The position numbers were made by a program, and so were the translations under genes. Shown piece by piece: positions 1 through 7,916 of a stretch of DNA of 34,334 nucleotides (positions within the stretch are counted from its first letter, which is position 1; the number at the start of each line of letters is the position of its first letter). Where the stretch lies: NCBI GenBank assembly GCA_046594885.1, contig JBKJRD010000096.1:1-34334 (forward strand), given 5' to 3'. Source of the stretch: Methylotenera_A sp046594885 (lineage in GTDB: Bacteria; Pseudomonadota; Gammaproteobacteria; Burkholderiales; Methylophilaceae). The notes under the pieces are model-generated. The model saw nothing but the letters and a program-made list of their open reading frames with translations, had not been told where the DNA came from and did no database searches.

Positions 1-504
1 ACTGACCAACATCGCGCCCATCACTGCAAATTGCAACAAATGTTCGGGCGTGCAATCTGCATTAGCACCTAAATCCAGCATATAGGTTTTACCTTTTTCT
101 GAAGGTAGCGCAGAAGCGATCGCGGGCCGGTCAATTCCTGGTAGCGTTTTTAATACAAAACGTGCAGTTGCCATCAGTGCACCGGTGTTGCCTGCGCTGA
201 CGCAAGCGTTCGCCTCTCCGCTTTTAACTAGATTGATCGCCACGCGCATGGATGAGTCTTTTTTGTTTTTGAGGGCGCTTTGTGGCGACTCATCCATTGA
301 CACAACTTGCGTTGTTGGATGAATGCGTAAACGAGGACTGGGGCTAGTTTGATGGGCTTTTAATTCAGCCTGAATAGCATCATTTAAGCCAACTAGCACA
401 ATATTAAGCTGATTATCTTCCTTCAATGCTTTTAAGGCCGCGGGAACGGTGACGTGAGGCCCGTGATCGCCGCCCATGGCATCGATTGCAATTGTAATAT
501 CCAT
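1..504 (-). CDS. plsX: Phosphate acyltransferase PlsX, N-terminal part (gene runs off the window)
   Basis: PlsX makes acyl-phosphate from acyl-ACP, the donor for the first acylation of glycerol-3-phosphate in phospholipid synthesis; it is a peripheral membrane enzyme. The 168 visible residues begin with the family signature DAMGGDHGP (residues 8-16) and continue with the SAGNTGA and DLGANAD motifs typical of PlsX. The start is the ATG at 504; no strong ribosome binding site precedes it. It lies downstream of yceD and rpmF on the same strand, the standard order that usually continues into fabH and fabD, which would lie outside the left edge. The C-terminal half is missing only because the window ends. 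Identification is secure. Confidence 0.95.
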   Translation of the reverse strand, partial: MDITIAIDAMGGDHGPHVTVPAALKALKEDNQLNIVLVGLNDAIQAELKAHQTSPSPRLRIHPTTQVVSMDESPQSALKNKKDSSMRVAINLVKSGEANACVSAGNTGALMATARFVLKTLPGIDRPAIASALPSEKGKTYMLDLGANADCTPEHLLQFAVMGAMLVS

Positions 505-711
505 TTAAGTATTCAATGTCATGATGAAGTGCTTGCTGAGAGTTGAATCAGCAAAAATCCCTTTAAGTATCGAATAATAATTACGCACAATAGCTATATG
601 TGCAAACGCCGCACTGATAATAGTACGGCGCATCTATTCCAGCAATTTGATTAATCACCAGGCGTTAAATAAATTAAACAGGTTAATCAATTAAACTCGA
701 CAATTAAAGAC
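505..711 (-). other. rpmF-plsX intergenic leader with three small dyads
   Basis: This 207-base gap between rpmF and plsX is long for two genes normally transcribed together. It holds three inverted repeats: 533-539 with 548-554 (7 bp, 8-base loop), GCACA 585-589 with TGTGC 599-603 around a palindromic core, and 607-615 with 622-630 (8 bp plus one mismatch, 6-base loop). None is followed by a T run on the minus strand, so none is a standard terminator. I see no clear promoter. They may be processing sites or an mRNA leader for plsX; that is inference. Confidence 0.4.
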
Positions 712-891
712 TTATTCGCCTTTAGTAGACAACACTTTACGACCGCGATAGTAGCCAGTTGGACTGATATGATGACGTAAATGTGTTTCGCCTGTTGTTG
801 GCTCAACCGCCAACGGTGGATTGACTAAAAAGTCATGTGAACGATGCATACCACGTTTAGAAGGTGACTTTTTGTTTTGTTGAACTGCCAT
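712..891 (-). CDS. rpmF: 50S ribosomal protein L32
   Basis: A 59-residue basic protein of the large ribosomal subunit. It begins MAVQQNKKSPSKRGMHRSHD, the conserved L32 N-terminus, and ends in the Gly-Tyr-Tyr-Arg-Gly-Arg segment typical of the family. The start is the ATG at 891, with GGAG seven bases upstream. No zinc-binding cysteine pairs are present, which is usual for the proteobacterial form. The gene sits between yceD and plsX as in Escherichia coli. Its own promoter (994-1023) suggests it can be transcribed separately from yceD. Confidence 0.97.
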   Translation of the reverse strand: MAVQQNKKSPSKRGMHRSHDFLVNPPLAVEPTTGETHLRHHISPTGYYRGRKVLSTKGE

Positions 892-907
892 GATGAAACT
901 CCAAAAA

Positions 908-971
908 ATGCTTTAAGCCAAGAAGTGCTTTAAGCCAAGAAATACTATGAACAAGAAATGCTTTAAGTAAG
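908..971 (-). repeat. Short tandem repeat in the rpmF 5' leader
   Basis: Two nearly perfect 17-base units, 908-924 and 925-941 (plus-strand core TGCTTTAAGCCAAGAA, one base different at the first position), are followed by a degenerate 16-base copy (942-957) and a truncated fourth copy (958-971, ATGCTTTAAG). They fill the leader between the predicted rpmF promoter and its ribosome binding site. The repeat units are directly visible; any regulatory effect is inference. Confidence 0.75.
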
Positions 972-993
972 TGTGTTAAATAGCTAATCCAAC

Positions 994-1023
994 ATTATAA
1001 TTTATTTTGTAGCATTGTGTAAA
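994..1023 (-). promoter_or_regulatory. Predicted sigma-70 promoter for rpmF-plsX
   Basis: Read on the minus strand: -35 TTTACA (1018-1023, five of six matches), an 18-base spacer and a perfect -10 TATAAT (994-999). Transcription would start near 987, giving a leader of about 95 bases that contains the tandem repeat. It lies downstream of the yceD stop, so it would uncouple rpmF from yceD. Confidence 0.6.
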
Positions 1024-1066
1024 TAAAAACACACATTGACCCATAATAAGGCTGCTTAGATAAGAC

Positions 1067-1597
1067 TTAACCCGTTTTTTTGCTGAAGTTTTTCAGCACC
1101 GCAAAAGGGTTTGGTTTTTCGCCACTTTGGCTATTATATGCAATGCATGCCTGCTGCTGTTCTGGCAAATGCACTGGCGCAATTGGAAAAGCCAGCAACA
1201 GCTCATCCTCAATTAATTCCCACACATTCATCTCTCGGCTAGATTCAAGCCAATCTAAATCGGCATTTTCATCAAGCTCGGCTGGTTCATTATCGCTAAT
1301 TAAATAATCAAAGTTTAAATTTAGCAGCACAATCATTTCACTCAAACAGCGCTGACAAACGGCTGGTAGTTCTGCGTGGATATTGATATGCAAGCTTGGC
1401 TGCTTATATTTCTGGGTTGAGCCGCTTAATTGGTAATCAATTTTGCCTGTGTTTTGAGGGTTAAGTTGAGTGTCCAGCAAATCGCTTAAGCGTTGCAAAT
1501 CACGCCAATTCACATGGCCAGATACACTTTGCGCAGCGGTTGCGAATTCCAGATTATTCATCAATAACGGCTTTATCACTGGCAATAATTTACGCAT
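1067..1597 (-). CDS. yceD: YceD/DUF177 family protein
   Basis: A 176-residue member of the DUF177 (YceD) family, known for its fixed position upstream of rpmF and linked in the literature to 23S rRNA accumulation or ribosome assembly; the molecular activity is not settled. The protein has the family CxxC (C81, C84) in the AVCQRCL segment, a strongly acidic middle region (about residues 98-130) and the conserved C-terminal NPFAVLKNF motif. The first Met gives MRKLLPVIKP; Met13 is an alternative start. It diverges from pycA and precedes rpmF and plsX. Confidence 0.9.
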   Translation of the reverse strand: MRKLLPVIKPLLMNNLEFATAAQSVSGHVNWRDLQRLSDLLDTQLNPQNTGKIDYQLSGSTQKYKQPSLHINIHAELPAVCQRCLSEMIVLLNLNFDYLISDNEPAELDENADLDWLESSREMNVWELIEDELLLAFPIAPVHLPEQQQACIAYNSQSGEKPNPFAVLKNFSKKTG

Positions 1598-1707
1598 TTT
1601 TCATTCATCTTTCGCAAAAGCAGCCATTTTTTGGCTGTGTACTTATTTTGCAGATTGCCCTCGCGTGTTACAATTGCTTGGTTTGATGTATATTTTTAAG
1701 GGTTCAA

Positions 1708-3126
1708 GTGTTCAAAAAAATTCTTGTTGCTAATCGGGGTGAAATCGCAGTGCGTATTGTACGCGCTTGCTCCGAAATGGGCATTAAATCTGTCGCGATT
1801 TATGCTGAGGCCGATCGGCACGCCTTGCATGTTAAAAAAGCGGATGAAGCTTATAATATTGGCACTGATCCTGTTGCAGGTTATTTAAACGCACATAATA
1901 TTGTCAATGTGGCAGTGGCTGCAGGCTGTGATGCGTTGCATCCAGGCTATGGTTTTTTGTCAGAAAATCCAGAATTAGCAGAAATTTGCGCGCGCAGAGG
2001 TATTAAGTTTATTGGCCCAAACGCTGCTGTTATTCGACGCATGGGCGATAAAATTCAAGCGCGTAATGCCATGACAAAAGCGGGCATTCCCTGTACGCCT
2101 GGCAGTGATGGTAATTTAGAAAATTTACAGGACGCCGTGAAGCTAGCCGCTAAGATCGGCTACCCCGTTATGTTAAAAGCCACCAATGGCGGTGGCGGAC
2201 GCGGTATCAGGCGTTGCGATTCAGAAAAAGACTTGTTGGGCAATTATGATCGGGTGATTTCTGAAGCCAGCAAAGCGTTTGGCAAGCCAGAAGTTTTTCT
2301 GGAGAAATGTATTGTCGCGCCACGCCATATTGAAGTGCAAGTGTTAGCCGATAGTCGAGGCAACGTCATTCACTTGTTCGAACGTGATTGCTCGATTCAG
2401 CGGCGCAATCAAAAACTCATTGAAATCGCACCTTCGCCACAGTTAAGTCAGGCGCAACGCGATTATATTGGTGGGTTAGCAGTCAAAGCCGCCAAAGCAG
2501 TGAATTACGAAAACGCAGGTACCGTAGAATTTTTACTGGATGCCAACAATCGTTTCTACTTTATGGAAATGAACACACGTCTACAAGTTGAACATACGGT
2601 CACTGAAACCATTACTGGCGTGGATATTGTGCAAGAGCAGATTCGTGTCGCTTATGGTTTGCCGTTGCAATATAAACAATCGGAAATTAGCTTTCGTGGC
2701 TTTGCCATGGAGTTTCGCATTAATGCTGAAGACCCTAAAAACGATTTCTTACCCAGTTTTGGCAAAATTACACGCTATTATTCACCAGGTGGCCCAGGTG
2801 TACGCATGGATGCGGCGATTTATACAGGTTATGTAATTCCGCCCTATTACGATTCAATGTGTGCAAAGCTAACAGTTTGGGCGCTCGATTGGAATGGTGT
2901 GATTGAACGTGGCCGCAGAGCATTGGGTGACATGGTGGTTTATGGGGTTAAAACAACGATTCCTTATTATCAAGAAATTTTGAAGCATCCTGATTTTAAA
3001 AATGCGCATTTCAATACGAGCTTTGTAGAAACCCATCCAGAATTAACCAATTACGCAACTGAGCTGCCGCCAGAACTCATTGCTGCTGCGATATCTGCTG
3101 CAATCGCAGCGCACGAAGGCATTTGA
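1708..3126 (+). CDS. pycA: Pyruvate carboxylase subunit A (biotin carboxylase)
   Basis: The ATP-dependent biotin carboxylase subunit of a two-subunit pyruvate carboxylase: it carboxylates the biotin carried on PycB with bicarbonate. At 472 residues it has the N-terminal KILVANRGEIA motif, the glycine-rich ATP loop GGGGRGIRR (about residues 161-169), ERDCSIQRRNQKLIEIAPS and the catalytic EMNTRLQVEHT segment. The ending FNTSFVETHPELTNY matches PycA of the Pseudomonas type better than AccC of acetyl-CoA carboxylase, and the neighbouring pycB settles the assignment. The start is GTG at 1708 with AAGGG five bases upstream. It is divergent from yceD and lies 42 bases before pycB, probably in one transcript. 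The likely role is anaplerotic oxaloacetate supply. Confidence 0.92.
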   Translation: MFKKILVANRGEIAVRIVRACSEMGIKSVAIYAEADRHALHVKKADEAYNIGTDPVAGYLNAHNIVNVAVAAGCDALHPGYGFLSENPELAEICARRGIKFIGPNAAVIRRMGDKIQARNAMTKAGIPCTPGSDGNLENLQDAVKLAAKIGYPVMLKATNGGGGRGIRRCDSEKDLLGNYDRVISEASKAFGKPEVFLEKCIVAPRHIEVQVLADSRGNVIHLFERDCSIQRRNQKLIEIAPSPQLSQAQRDYIGGLAVKAAKAVNYENAGTVEFLLDANNRFYFMEMNTRLQVEHTVTETITGVDIVQEQIRVAYGLPLQYKQSEISFRGFAMEFRINAEDPKNDFLPSFGKITRYYSPGGPGVRMDAAIYTGYVIPPYYDSMCAKLTVWALDWNGVIERGRRALGDMVVYGVKTTIPYYQEILKHPDFKNAHFNTSFVETHPELTNYATELPPELIAAAISAAIAAHEGI

Positions 3127-3168
3127 CCTGCAGGTGTTTAAAAAGTATTTATTAGAAGATAATTGATT

Positions 3169-5028
3169 ATGAGCAAAATACAACTTACCGAACTTGTTTT
3201 ACGTGATGGTCACCAATCGATGATTGCCACGCGATTGCGTACTGAAGACATGCTGCCCATTTGTAGCAAATTAGATGCAGTTGGTTTTTGGTCGCTAGAA
3301 GCCTGGGGCGGCGCCACGTTTGATGCCTGTGTGCGTTATCTAAAAGAAGATCCATGGCAACGTCTGACCAAGCTACGCAAGGCGCTGCCAAATAGTCAGA
3401 TTAACATGCTGTTGCGTGGCCAAAATTTATTGGGTTACCGTCATTATTCTGATGACGTTGTACATGCTTTTGTACAAAAGTCGGCCGATAACGGCGTGGA
3501 TGTGTTTCGTATTTTTGACGCAATGAACGATACGCGCAATTTGCGTGAAGCCATTAATGCGGTCAAAAAAGTCAAGAAACATGCGATTGGTACGCTTTCC
3601 TACACCACTAGTCCAGTGCATGATATCGCCTACTTTGTGGCGATGGCAAAACAACTGGAAGAGATGGGCTCAGACAGTATCGGTATTAAAGATATGGCGG
3701 GTTTATTAACCCCGCAAGTCGCAGCAGATTTAGTAAAAGCATTAAAAGCCGCCGTCAGTTTGCCGATTCATGTACACAGTCATGCTACGTCGGGCTTGGC
3801 TAGCATGGTCATGCTAAAAAGTATTGAAAATGGCGCCGCTGTTATTGATACTTGCAATTCCTCTTTCTCAGAAGGTGCTAGCCATCCAACAACAGAAAGC
3901 ATGGTAGCTGCTTTAGCCGATACGGAATACGACACTGGTTTAGATTTAGCAAAACTGCAAGAAATCACCGCCTATTTCCGCGAAACACGTAAAAAATATT
4001 GGCAATTTGAAAGTGACTTTACCGGCGTTGACACGCGCGTTTTGGTGAATCAAGTGCCAGGTGGCATGATTTCTAACTTATCCAATCAACTCAAAGATCA
4101 AGGCGCATTGAATCGCATGGATGAAGTGCTGGCTGAGATTCCGTGCGTACGTGAGGATTTGGGCTATCCGCCATTGGTTACACCAACATCGCAAATTGTT
4201 GGCACGCAAGCTGTGTTAAACGTGATGACTGGCTCGCGTTATAAATCGGTGACCAATGAAGTGAAAAATTACTTACTGGGTCAATATGGTCAGTCACCTG
4301 CACCAGTCAATGAGGCGGTTAAACAGCAAGCGGTGGGCGATGCCAATGTGATTACCTGCCGACCTGCCGATTTATTAGAACCTGAAATGAATAAACTGCA
4401 AGCAGAATCGGACCGCATTGCGAAAAGCGAAGAAGATGTTTTAACTTACGCAATGTTTCCTGATATTGGCAAGACTTTTTTGCAAGAACGTAATGCGGGT
4501 AGCTTAAAACCAGAGGCTTTGCTTACCAAAGAAGCGGCCAATACGAGCGCATCACGCTATGCACCTAATGAATTTAATGTCACTTTACATGGCGAAACTT
4601 TCCATATCAAGCTCACTGGCAGCGGCCATGAAGGCGAAGATTTACGCCCATTCTACGTTTCAATTGACGGTATTGCAGAAGAAGTGATTGTTGAAACCTT
4701 GAGTGAAATTGAGGTTTCTAGCAATGGTGCAACCAGCAGCGGTGCCAAAAGTGTTGATAAAAAGAAAGGTAACGCAAAAACCGCCAATGGCCGTCCGCGA
4801 CCACATCATGAAGGATGTGTAACAACCGCTATGCCCGGAACAATTGTTGCCGTAAAAGTGGCTGTGGGCGATAAGGTAAAAGCTGGGGATGGTGTTTTAG
4901 TGATTGAGGCGATGAAAATGGAAAATGAAATTCAAGCTTCTAAAACGGGTACAGTGGTAGCGATTCATGTCGTTAAAGGTGATACGGTCACGCCAGACGA
5001 GTCACTTTTAGAAATTCAACCTGAATAA
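3169..5028 (+). CDS. pycB: Pyruvate carboxylase subunit B (carboxyltransferase and biotin carrier; OadA-like)
   Basis: Transfers the carboxyl group from biotin to pyruvate, giving oxaloacetate. About 619 residues: an HMGL-like TIM barrel (roughly 1-270) with LRDGHQS near the start and LLRGQNLLGYRHY; a conserved PYC/OADA domain (roughly 290-470); an Ala/Lys/Gly-rich linker; and a C-terminal biotinyl domain with EAMKMENE, biotinylated Lys583. ATG at 3169 is chosen over an in-frame TTG six bases upstream. No membrane subunits (OadB, OadG) are near, which argues for pyruvate carboxylase rather than a sodium-pumping oxaloacetate decarboxylase. A terminator follows directly. Confidence 0.92.
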   Translation: MSKIQLTELVLRDGHQSMIATRLRTEDMLPICSKLDAVGFWSLEAWGGATFDACVRYLKEDPWQRLTKLRKALPNSQINMLLRGQNLLGYRHYSDDVVHAFVQKSADNGVDVFRIFDAMNDTRNLREAINAVKKVKKHAIGTLSYTTSPVHDIAYFVAMAKQLEEMGSDSIGIKDMAGLLTPQVAADLVKALKAAVSLPIHVHSHATSGLASMVMLKSIENGAAVIDTCNSSFSEGASHPTTESMVAALADTEYDTGLDLAKLQEITAYFRETRKKYWQFESDFTGVDTRVLVNQVPGGMISNLSNQLKDQGALNRMDEVLAEIPCVREDLGYPPLVTPTSQIVGTQAVLNVMTGSRYKSVTNEVKNYLLGQYGQSPAPVNEAVKQQAVGDANVITCRPADLLEPEMNKLQAESDRIAKSEEDVLTYAMFPDIGKTFLQERNAGSLKPEALLTKEAANTSASRYAPNEFNVTLHGETFHIKLTGSGHEGEDLRPFYVSIDGIAEEVIVETLSEIEVSSNGATSSGAKSVDKKKGNAKTANGRPRPHHEGCVTTAMPGTIVAVKVAVGDKVKAGDGVLVIEAMKMENEIQASKTGTVVAIHVVKGDTVTPDESLLEIQPE

Positions 5029-5048
5029 TATCAATATTAATTGTTTTT

Positions 5049-5088
5049 TAAAGCCGATAGTTAATCCACTATTGGCTTTAATTTTTTT
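5049..5088 (+). terminator. Rho-independent terminator after pycAB
   Basis: A 13-bp stem (5049-5061 with 5068-5080, one G-T wobble) and a 6-base loop are followed by ATTTTTTT. It lies 20 bases after the pycB stop and 18 bases before maf, so maf probably needs its own start or read-through. Confidence 0.85.
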
Positions 5089-5105
5089 AAAATGAACATA
5101 ACACC

Positions 5106-5687
5106 ATGAAACAGATTCTGATTCTCGCTTCATCTTCTATTTATAGACGCGAACTTTTGCAAAAATTGCAAATTCCATTTAGCTGTGTTTCACCTAATGT
5201 AGACGAAACCATTTTAGAAAATGAGCAACCACAAGAAACCGCTTTAAGACTTGCGCAAGATAAAGCCCGAAAAATTGGTAGCGAATATCCACATGCACTC
5301 ATTATTGGTTGTGACCAAGTAGCTACCTTAAATGGTGAACAGTTAGGCAAGCCTCTTAACCACAGTAATGCGACCAAACAATTGAAAATGATGCGGGGAC
5401 GTGAAGTGACTTTTCATAGTGCACTTTGTTTATACAATGCGGCGACTGGCGATATGCAAGCCGAAGTTGTGCCTTATCTGGTTCAATTCAGGCCATTAAC
5501 AGACGCGCAAATTGAAAATTATTTAACCAAAGAGCAGCCTTATCACTGTGCAGGCAGTGCAAAATCTGAAGGCTTGGGTATCGCATTAATTGAGCGTATG
5601 GTGGGTGATGACCCAAACGCTTTAATTGGCTTACCCATTATTAAGCTCATTAGCATGTTAAGTCATGAAGGTGTCGGTGTCATTTAA
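5106..5687 (+). CDS. yceF: Maf-family nucleotide pyrophosphatase, YceF type
   Basis: Hydrolyses non-canonical nucleoside triphosphates to the monophosphate; the YceF subgroup prefers 7-methyl-GTP. The 193-residue protein has the Maf signature ASSSIYRRELL (residues 8-18), the catalytic Asp70 in GCDQV, GKP just after it, and the HCAGSAKSEGLGI segment shared with E. coli YceF. It starts at ATG 5106. In E. coli yceF is directly divergent from yceD-rpmF-plsX; here the same relation holds but pycAB lies in between. DUF4139 and the RsmI-like gene follow on the same strand. Confidence 0.92.
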   Translation: MKQILILASSSIYRRELLQKLQIPFSCVSPNVDETILENEQPQETALRLAQDKARKIGSEYPHALIIGCDQVATLNGEQLGKPLNHSNATKQLKMMRGREVTFHSALCLYNAATGDMQAEVVPYLVQFRPLTDAQIENYLTKEQPYHCAGSAKSEGLGIALIERMVGDDPNALIGLPIIKLISMLSHEGVGVI

Positions 5688-5729
5688 TCTGCAAACGTTA
5701 GCCAACCACCATTGTTTTGGAGAATTTTC

Positions 5730-7181
5730 ATGTTTAAACGCCGCTTAATGATTTTAGCACTGACCAATGTTTTATGCATCAGCGCATACGCTGCAGACCA
5801 TGTGCTTAAGGAAATCATGAGCACACTTAACGACCAGCAAAATGTTGCAGTCACTATCTATAACGGTGATTTAGCCCTGGTGAAAGATACACGCAAAGTG
5901 CAATTAAATACCGGCATCAATGCACTTGCATTGCGAGATGTAAGCGCCCAGATTCGACCTGAAACCGCATTGCTACGCAGTATTAGCGCTGCAGGCAGTT
6001 TAAGTTTACTAGAGCAATATTTTGAGTTTGATTTACTCACCCCTGTAAAATTACTCGAAAAACATGTTGGTAAAAGTGTCGGCTTGGCTAAAATACACCC
6101 AACTACAGGCGTTGAAACAATTGAGCAAGCTACGGTTTTATCGGCTAATAATGGCGTGGTATTAAGCGTAGGTAACCGCATTGAAACTAGCGATTCTTTA
6201 AACCATATTGTCTATGATACTTTGCCTGCTAATTTACGCGACCGCCCTACTTTAGTCACAAAAATTAACAATAAAGGCGCTACCAATCAAGCCGTTGAAT
6301 TAAGTTATTTAACTGGCGGTCTAGGCTGGAAAGCCGATTATGTGGCCGAATTGAATAGTCAAGAAAACCTATTGGATTTATCTGGCTGGGTTACTTTAAC
6401 CAACACTAGTGGCGCCGCTTACAAAAACGCCAAATTACAATTGGTAGCGGGCGATGTCAATCGCGTGCAATCACCACAAACCATGGCCATGCAAATGCGT
6501 AAAAATGACATGGCGATGGCAGAGACCGCCGCGCCCTTGGTAGAAGAATCATTGCTTGAGTATCATTTATACTCGCTAGAGCGCCCTACCACTATTGCAG
6601 AAAATCAAACCAAGCAAGTTGCACTGCTGTCTGCAAACGGTGTGCCTGTGCGTAAAGAACTGGTGTTACGTGGTGAAGATTATTACTATCAAGGGCAATA
6701 TGGTGAAATAGGTAACAAAATGAAAGTAGGCGTGTTTATTGAATTTGATAACAAAGAAGCAGCAAAATTAGGCATGCCATTACCTAAAGGTATATTGCGC
6801 GTATACAAAAAAGATAGCGCGGGCAATGCGCAATTTGTAGGTGAAAATAATATTGACCACACGCCTAAAAATGAAACGGTGCGTTTAAAGCTAGGTGAGG
6901 CGTTTGATGTGACTGCTGATAAAAAACAAACCGATTTCAAAGTGCTGCCAAGCCCAGCAAAAGGTAACAATTTATACGAAAGCGCGTATGAGTTAACCCT
7001 TAAAAATGCTAAAAAAGAAAAGGTAATTGTTACGGTGCAAGAGCCGATTAGCGGTAATTGGAACATGTTAAGCGAAAATAAAACACATACTAAAGTGAAC
7101 AGTCATTTGGCACAGTGGAAAATACAAATTCCAGCAGAAAGTAAAGTAACGCTCACTTACCGAGTACAAGTAAAATATTAA
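5730..7181 (+). CDS. Secreted DUF4139 domain protein
   Basis: A 483-residue protein of the DUF4139 family (COG5316-like), biochemical function unknown. The start is ATG 5730, with GGAGA six bases upstream; an in-frame TTG at 5712 is less likely. The N-terminus (MFKRRLMILALTNVL, then ISAYA before Ala) is a signal peptide, so the protein should be periplasmic or outer-membrane associated. The family hallmark lies near residues 190-240: YLTGGLGWKADYVAELN followed by LSGWVTLTN and LVAGDVN. The C-terminal third is a beta-rich domain with an NxPxxx-type end (LTYRVQVKY). It sits 42 bases after yceF and 11 bases before the methyltransferase gene, suggesting one transcript. Confidence 0.8.
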   Translation: MFKRRLMILALTNVLCISAYAADHVLKEIMSTLNDQQNVAVTIYNGDLALVKDTRKVQLNTGINALALRDVSAQIRPETALLRSISAAGSLSLLEQYFEFDLLTPVKLLEKHVGKSVGLAKIHPTTGVETIEQATVLSANNGVVLSVGNRIETSDSLNHIVYDTLPANLRDRPTLVTKINNKGATNQAVELSYLTGGLGWKADYVAELNSQENLLDLSGWVTLTNTSGAAYKNAKLQLVAGDVNRVQSPQTMAMQMRKNDMAMAETAAPLVEESLLEYHLYSLERPTTIAENQTKQVALLSANGVPVRKELVLRGEDYYYQGQYGEIGNKMKVGVFIEFDNKEAAKLGMPLPKGILRVYKKDSAGNAQFVGENNIDHTPKNETVRLKLGEAFDVTADKKQTDFKVLPSPAKGNNLYESAYELTLKNAKKEKVIVTVQEPISGNWNMLSENKTHTKVNSHLAQWKIQIPAESKVTLTYRVQVKY

Positions 7182-7192
7182 ATGCTATAAGC

Positions 7193-7906
7193 ATGAGCGC
7201 ACTCGGCACACTGTATTTAATACCTGTCACACTTGGTGGTGACAACATCCATCAAGTATTGCCGCCAGATGTGGTTGCAATTGCGCAAAAGCTAGACGTA
7301 TTTGTGGTTGAAAGTGAAAAGTCAGCGCGTCATTTTTTAAGCACGATTAAGACCATCAAACCCGTGCGCGAACTCGCTTTGCATTTGTTAAATGAACATA
7401 CTGTAGATAAAGATATCTCTGCACTATTAGCGCCAATATTAGCGGGCAGAGATATTGGGCTAATGTCAGATGCTGGTTGCCCAGGCGTGGCTGACCCTGG
7501 TGCAAAATTAGTTGAATTGGCGCATTTTAAAAATATAAAAGTTGTGCCTTTTGTTGGGCCTAGCTCTATTTTATTAAGCTTGATGGCTAGCGGCTTAAAT
7601 GGACAACAGTTTGCTTTTTTAGGTTATTTGCCAGTAGATAAGCTAGCGCGCAATAGCAAACTAAAAGAAATTGAAAAGCGCTCCTTAACACATCAAGAAA
7701 CACAAATTTTTATCGAAACACCTTATCGCAATCAGCATATGCTAGCAGCGATTTTAAGTACTTGTCAGCCTAATAGCAGGCTTTGTATTGCTTGCGATAT
7801 CAGTTTAGCAAGTGAATATATTGTCACGAAAACGATTACGACTTGGAAAAAATCACCTTTGCCTGATTTGCATAAAAGACCAGCCGTATTTTTATTACTG
7901 GCTTAG
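7193..7906 (+). CDS. RsmI-like SAM-dependent methyltransferase (tetrapyrrole methylase fold)
   Basis: A 237-residue protein of the tetrapyrrole (corrin/porphyrin) methylase superfamily and close to RsmI, the 16S rRNA C1402 2'-O-methyltransferase. Visible motifs are the N-terminal GTLYLIPVTLGG, the SAM-loop segment LMSDAGCPGVADPGAKLV and FIETPYRNQHML. It is shorter than true RsmI (about 280 residues) and has a different N-terminus, so it is probably the paralogue often found beside maf in betaproteobacteria rather than rsmI itself; the substrate is unknown. It ends 10 bases from the convergent rnhB stop, with only a weak 5-bp hairpin (7903-7915) between. Confidence 0.8.
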   Translation: MSALGTLYLIPVTLGGDNIHQVLPPDVVAIAQKLDVFVVESEKSARHFLSTIKTIKPVRELALHLLNEHTVDKDISALLAPILAGRDIGLMSDAGCPGVADPGAKLVELAHFKNIKVVPFVGPSSILLSLMASGLNGQQFAFLGYLPVDKLARNSKLKEIEKRSLTHQETQIFIETPYRNQHMLAAILSTCQPNSRLCIACDISLASEYIVTKTITTWKKSPLPDLHKRPAVFLLLA

Positions 7907-7916
7907 CTTGGCTAAT

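Noticed and set aside
1621..1637. CAGCCA/TGGCTG hairpin before pycA as a terminator or operator
   Set aside because: Only six base pairs and no conserved context; too weak to call.
1668..1696. TTACAA plus TATTTT, 17 bases apart, as a pycA promoter
   Set aside because: Transcription would begin at or after the ribosome binding site at 1698-1702, leaving no room for it.
1708..3126. Acetyl-CoA carboxylase subunit AccC
   Set aside because: Sequence details and the adjacent carboxyltransferase-biotin subunit indicate pyruvate carboxylase.
7903..7915. Terminator between the methyltransferase gene and rnhB
   Set aside because: A 5-bp stem without a proper T run; not adequate support.
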